NCBI RefSeq assembly: GCF_002741945.1
Contig: NZ_MDVN01000018.1
Location: 62,001 to 126,000 of the forward strand
Direction of reading: 5' to 3'
From: Gaetbulibacter sp. 4G1
GTDB lineage: Bacteria; Bacteroidota; Bacteroidia; Flavobacteriales; Flavobacteriaceae
Length of the DNA: 64,000 nt
This document shows, in pieces, positions 62,295 through 64,000 of this stretch (the stretch's first letter is position 1; every line of letters starts with the position of its first letter). Both the position numbers and the translations under genes were made by a program. The notes under the pieces are model-generated. The model was not told the origin of the DNA, searched no databases, and worked only from the letters and a program-made list of their open reading frames with translations.

Positions 62295-62314
62295 ACGACA
62301 TTTTATTTTGTCGT
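62295..62314. promoter_or_regulatory. Inverted repeat upstream of the XRE gene
   Basis: ACGACA (62295-62300) and TGTCGT (62309-62314) form a 6-bp inverted repeat with an 8-base AT-rich centre, about 70 bases upstream of the XRE start. It could be a second operator or a weak terminator for the UbiA transcript. Confidence 0.35.
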
Positions 62315-62349
62315 TTAAATATCAAGAGATCTCTAAACCTTAACTAAGG

Positions 62350-63261
62350 TTAAATAAACCTATATAAAAGTAAGGAAAGCATTCCAAAAAACATCACTAA
62401 TTTCAATATGTTACTAATATGATGATAATCCTTTTTTGTTTTAGCATTAAATGATTTGATACTTATATAAAGTAATGGCGCAATAATAAAAACTAAAAAA
62501 AAAATAACTGCTATTTGGTTTTTGTATAACGAATTGATAACATAATAAGACACTGCGAAAAGCGGAATAAGTGATAAAGCAAATAGGATGTTTTTGGCAC
62601 GTTCTCGCCCAATTATTATAGGAAGCGTTCTCATACCTGCTTTATAATCACCATCAATATCTTCAATATCTTTAGAAATTTCACGAATAAGGTTTATTAT
62701 AAAAGCGAATACAGAGTAATCTAAAATTATTTTAAAAAAGGTATAAAGTGTTTGTCTGTTTTCTGTAGTTATTACTGGTAACAATTCAAATATACCAACA
62801 ACAATAATGCTTAATGCAACCAATAGGGATATAATTATATTGCCAATTAAAAATGTTTGCTTTAGGTAGGAAGCATAAACATAAAGAAGCGCAGAAATAA
62901 TTACAAATATTGAGAAAAATCCGCTTCTTCCAACAGATTGTGATAAGTAATACCCTAAACCAACACCAATTACATTTAAAATAATAAAAAGATTATATGC
63001 TGTTTTTTCTGAGATCGATTTTCCAATAATTATTTTATCAGGCTTGTTTACAAAATCGGTTTCAACATCATAAATATCATTAATAACATTACCAGCGGCT
63101 GCAATACAAATGGTAGCTAAAATTAAAATTAAAATTTGTAGTGTGGTTAATCCAAAATTTACTCCAAATGATTCTAAAAAAGCATATTTTACTAATAGTT
63201 GCACTAGTGCAATCATCAATAAATTTTTCCAACGTATAAGGTTTAAAAAGTTCAATAGCAA
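62350..63261 (-). CDS. UbiA-family prenyltransferase
   Basis: 303 residues, nine membrane helices. The first Asp-rich motif is NDIYDVETD (with NKPD) and the second DIEDIDGDYKAGMRTLP, both intact, for binding the isoprenoid diphosphate. Such enzymes attach an isoprenoid chain to an aromatic or glycerol acceptor; flavobacterial copies are often labelled geranylgeranylglycerol-phosphate geranylgeranyltransferase, but the acceptor is not shown by the sequence. It starts 2 bases after the 110-residue gene in the KdsC operon. Confidence 0.86.
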   Translation of the reverse strand: MLLNFLNLIRWKNLLMIALVQLLVKYAFLESFGVNFGLTTLQILILILATICIAAAGNVINDIYDVETDFVNKPDKIIIGKSISEKTAYNLFIILNVIGVGLGYYLSQSVGRSGFFSIFVIISALLYVYASYLKQTFLIGNIIISLLVALSIIVVGIFELLPVITTENRQTLYTFFKIILDYSVFAFIINLIREISKDIEDIDGDYKAGMRTLPIIIGRERAKNILFALSLIPLFAVSYYVINSLYKNQIAVIFFLVFIIAPLLYISIKSFNAKTKKDYHHISNILKLVMFFGMLSLLLYRFI

Positions 63262-63263
63262 TA

Positions 63264-63596
63264 TTATAAATAAGGTTTGGTTCTATTATTAACGGTATGT
63301 ATAAGGTACTCTCGAAAGGTTACAACAATGATAAAAAGCACTAAAAGGGTTAATACTAAGGCTTGAAAATATCTTCTTTTTTCATTTTTTCTAATCTTAT
63401 TTTTAATGATTTCTCTTTCTTTTTTGGTTAACTTTTTATGAGAAAAATTAAGTTTAAAATGAAAATGAGTTTCTTCGTTGAGTTTATTTTTTAAAGTAGA
63501 AAACGCTTTATTGGTTTTTTGATTAAATACACTGTGATTGTTTCCAAAACCAATATAACCAAATCCTATATTATGTCTTCTTTTATTTCTAGCCAA
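63264..63596 (-). CDS. Conserved single-helix membrane protein, unknown
   Basis: 110 residues: a basic, Asn/Lys-rich front (MARNKRRHNIGFGYIGFGNN), a long charged segment ending KKLTKKEREIIKNKIRKNEKRRY, then one hydrophobic helix (FQALVLTLLVLFIIVVTF) and a short outer tail. No domain recognised. It lies 3 bases after KdsC and 2 before UbiA, so it is a true operon member. Function unknown. Confidence 0.72.
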   Translation of the reverse strand: MARNKRRHNIGFGYIGFGNNHSVFNQKTNKAFSTLKNKLNEETHFHFKLNFSHKKLTKKEREIIKNKIRKNEKRRYFQALVLTLLVLFIIVVTFREYLIHTVNNRTKPYL

Positions 63597-63599
63597 TAT

Positions 63600-64000
63600 T
63601 TAATCGTATTTAGCACTAAAGTTACCATTCCATTTGCCTTGTACTTTTAGTACTTGTTCAATAACATCTCGTGCAGCGCCTTTACCTCCTTTTTTATGCG
63701 AAATGTACTTTGAAATGTTTTTTATTTCTGGTACGGCATCTTGTGGGCAACAAGGTAAGCCAATTTGCTTCATTATAGGAAAATCTGGGATATCATCTCC
63801 CATATATAATACATTTTCAGATTTAATCCCTTTTTTGCCAAAGTAGTCTTTAAGTTGCTCAATTTTATTATGGGCTCCTAAATATATATCCTTTATACCT
63901 AAACCTTTTAGCCTTATGCGTACACCTTCGTTTGAGCCTCCAGAGATTATACAAACATTAAATCCGGCGTCTACTGCAGTTTTTAGCGCATAACCATCTT
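63600..64000 (-). CDS. kdsC: KdsC-like HAD phosphatase (5' end outside window)
   Basis: The reading frame runs through base 64000, so only the last ~133 residues are seen. Present are the HAD motif II Ser in IISGGSNEGVRIRLKG, and motif IV GDDIPDFPIMKQIGLPCCPQDA with Lys in the SHKKGGKGAARDVIEQVL segment. The N-terminal DxDG nucleophile lies outside. KdsC removes phosphate from Kdo-8-phosphate in lipopolysaccharide synthesis. The same fold can act on other sugars, but the GDDIPD and GGKGAARD motifs fit KdsC well. It starts the operon with the 110-residue protein and UbiA. Confidence 0.9.
   Translation of the reverse strand, partial: DGYALKTAVDAGFNVCIISGGSNEGVRIRLKGLGIKDIYLGAHNKIEQLKDYFGKKGIKSENVLYMGDDIPDFPIMKQIGLPCCPQDAVPEIKNISKYISHKKGGKGAARDVIEQVLKVQGKWNGNFSAKYD

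Overview
The window is low-GC Gram-negative DNA that fits a marine Flavobacteriaceae (Bacteroidota). Evidence for this: promoters of the Bacteroidota type (TTTG or TTG, 19 bases, TAnnTTTG) ahead of the tRNA-Met and HU genes; lineage-typical genes (DUF4290, DUF2911, FucP-type sugar transporters, a NagB-LmbE fusion, small Lacal_2735-like proteins); many short lipoprotein signals; and a KdsC-type phosphatase from Kdo/LPS synthesis. I cannot name the genus.

Bases 1-25163 (+ strand) are a carbohydrate-utilisation locus for a fucose-containing, probably sulfated and acetylated glycan. Secreted or lipid-anchored enzymes include a multidomain esterase (partial at the window edge), GH16, two formylglycine sulfatases, a five-bladed propeller hydrolase, a sialate O-acetylesterase-type esterase, GH95 fucosidase, GH20 hexosaminidase, and an NPCBM-linked protein that may be an undescribed glycosidase. 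Three predicted phosphoesterases (two paralogous calcineurin-like, one NPP-like) are mixed in, which is unusual. Cytoplasmic genes encode the non-phosphorylative L-fucose route: FucP symporter, mutarotase, fucose dehydrogenase-like SDR, fuconolactonase, diketo-deoxyfuconate hydrolase and a lactate-oxidising FMN enzyme. Fuconate dehydratase, the second dehydrogenase and SusC/SusD are not in the window and probably lie upstream. An AraC-type regulator closes the block.

Bases 25165-34732 are an amino-sugar block. A LacI-type repressor with a near-perfect operator faces a nucleotidyltransferase, a NahK-like anomeric kinase, a FucP-family transporter, an oxidoreductase, NagB-LmbE and acetyl-CoA synthetase. 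Together with GH20 this suggests that the same glycan supplies N-acetylhexosamine, with Acs reclaiming released acetate.

Bases 34733-43333 are housekeeping: tRNA-Met, aminotransferase IV, YqgE, HU, an ATPase-RecQ-Fmt operon, DUF493, DUF4290 and MurA (with Asp at the fosfomycin-target Cys position).

Bases 43396-52160 (- strand) form a light/oxidative-stress region. A seven-gene operon (small helical protein, SDR, glutathione peroxidase, 58-residue protein, TspO, SRPBCC, photolyase) lies behind an 18-bp perfect palindrome. A TetR-ABC1 kinase-DUF2867 operon shares a distinctive promoter block with a neighbouring hypothetical gene.

Bases 52195-64000 carry an aquaporin next to a structured repeat, a DUF2911 protein, an SSS transporter with a large charged insertion and a 36-residue membrane peptide beside it, a secreted PIG-L deacetylase, MscS, Maf, a membrane-bound XRE regulator, a UbiA prenyltransferase and KdsC (partial). 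No stretch longer than 300 bases lacks a gene. I saw no CRISPR array, insertion sequence or rRNA.
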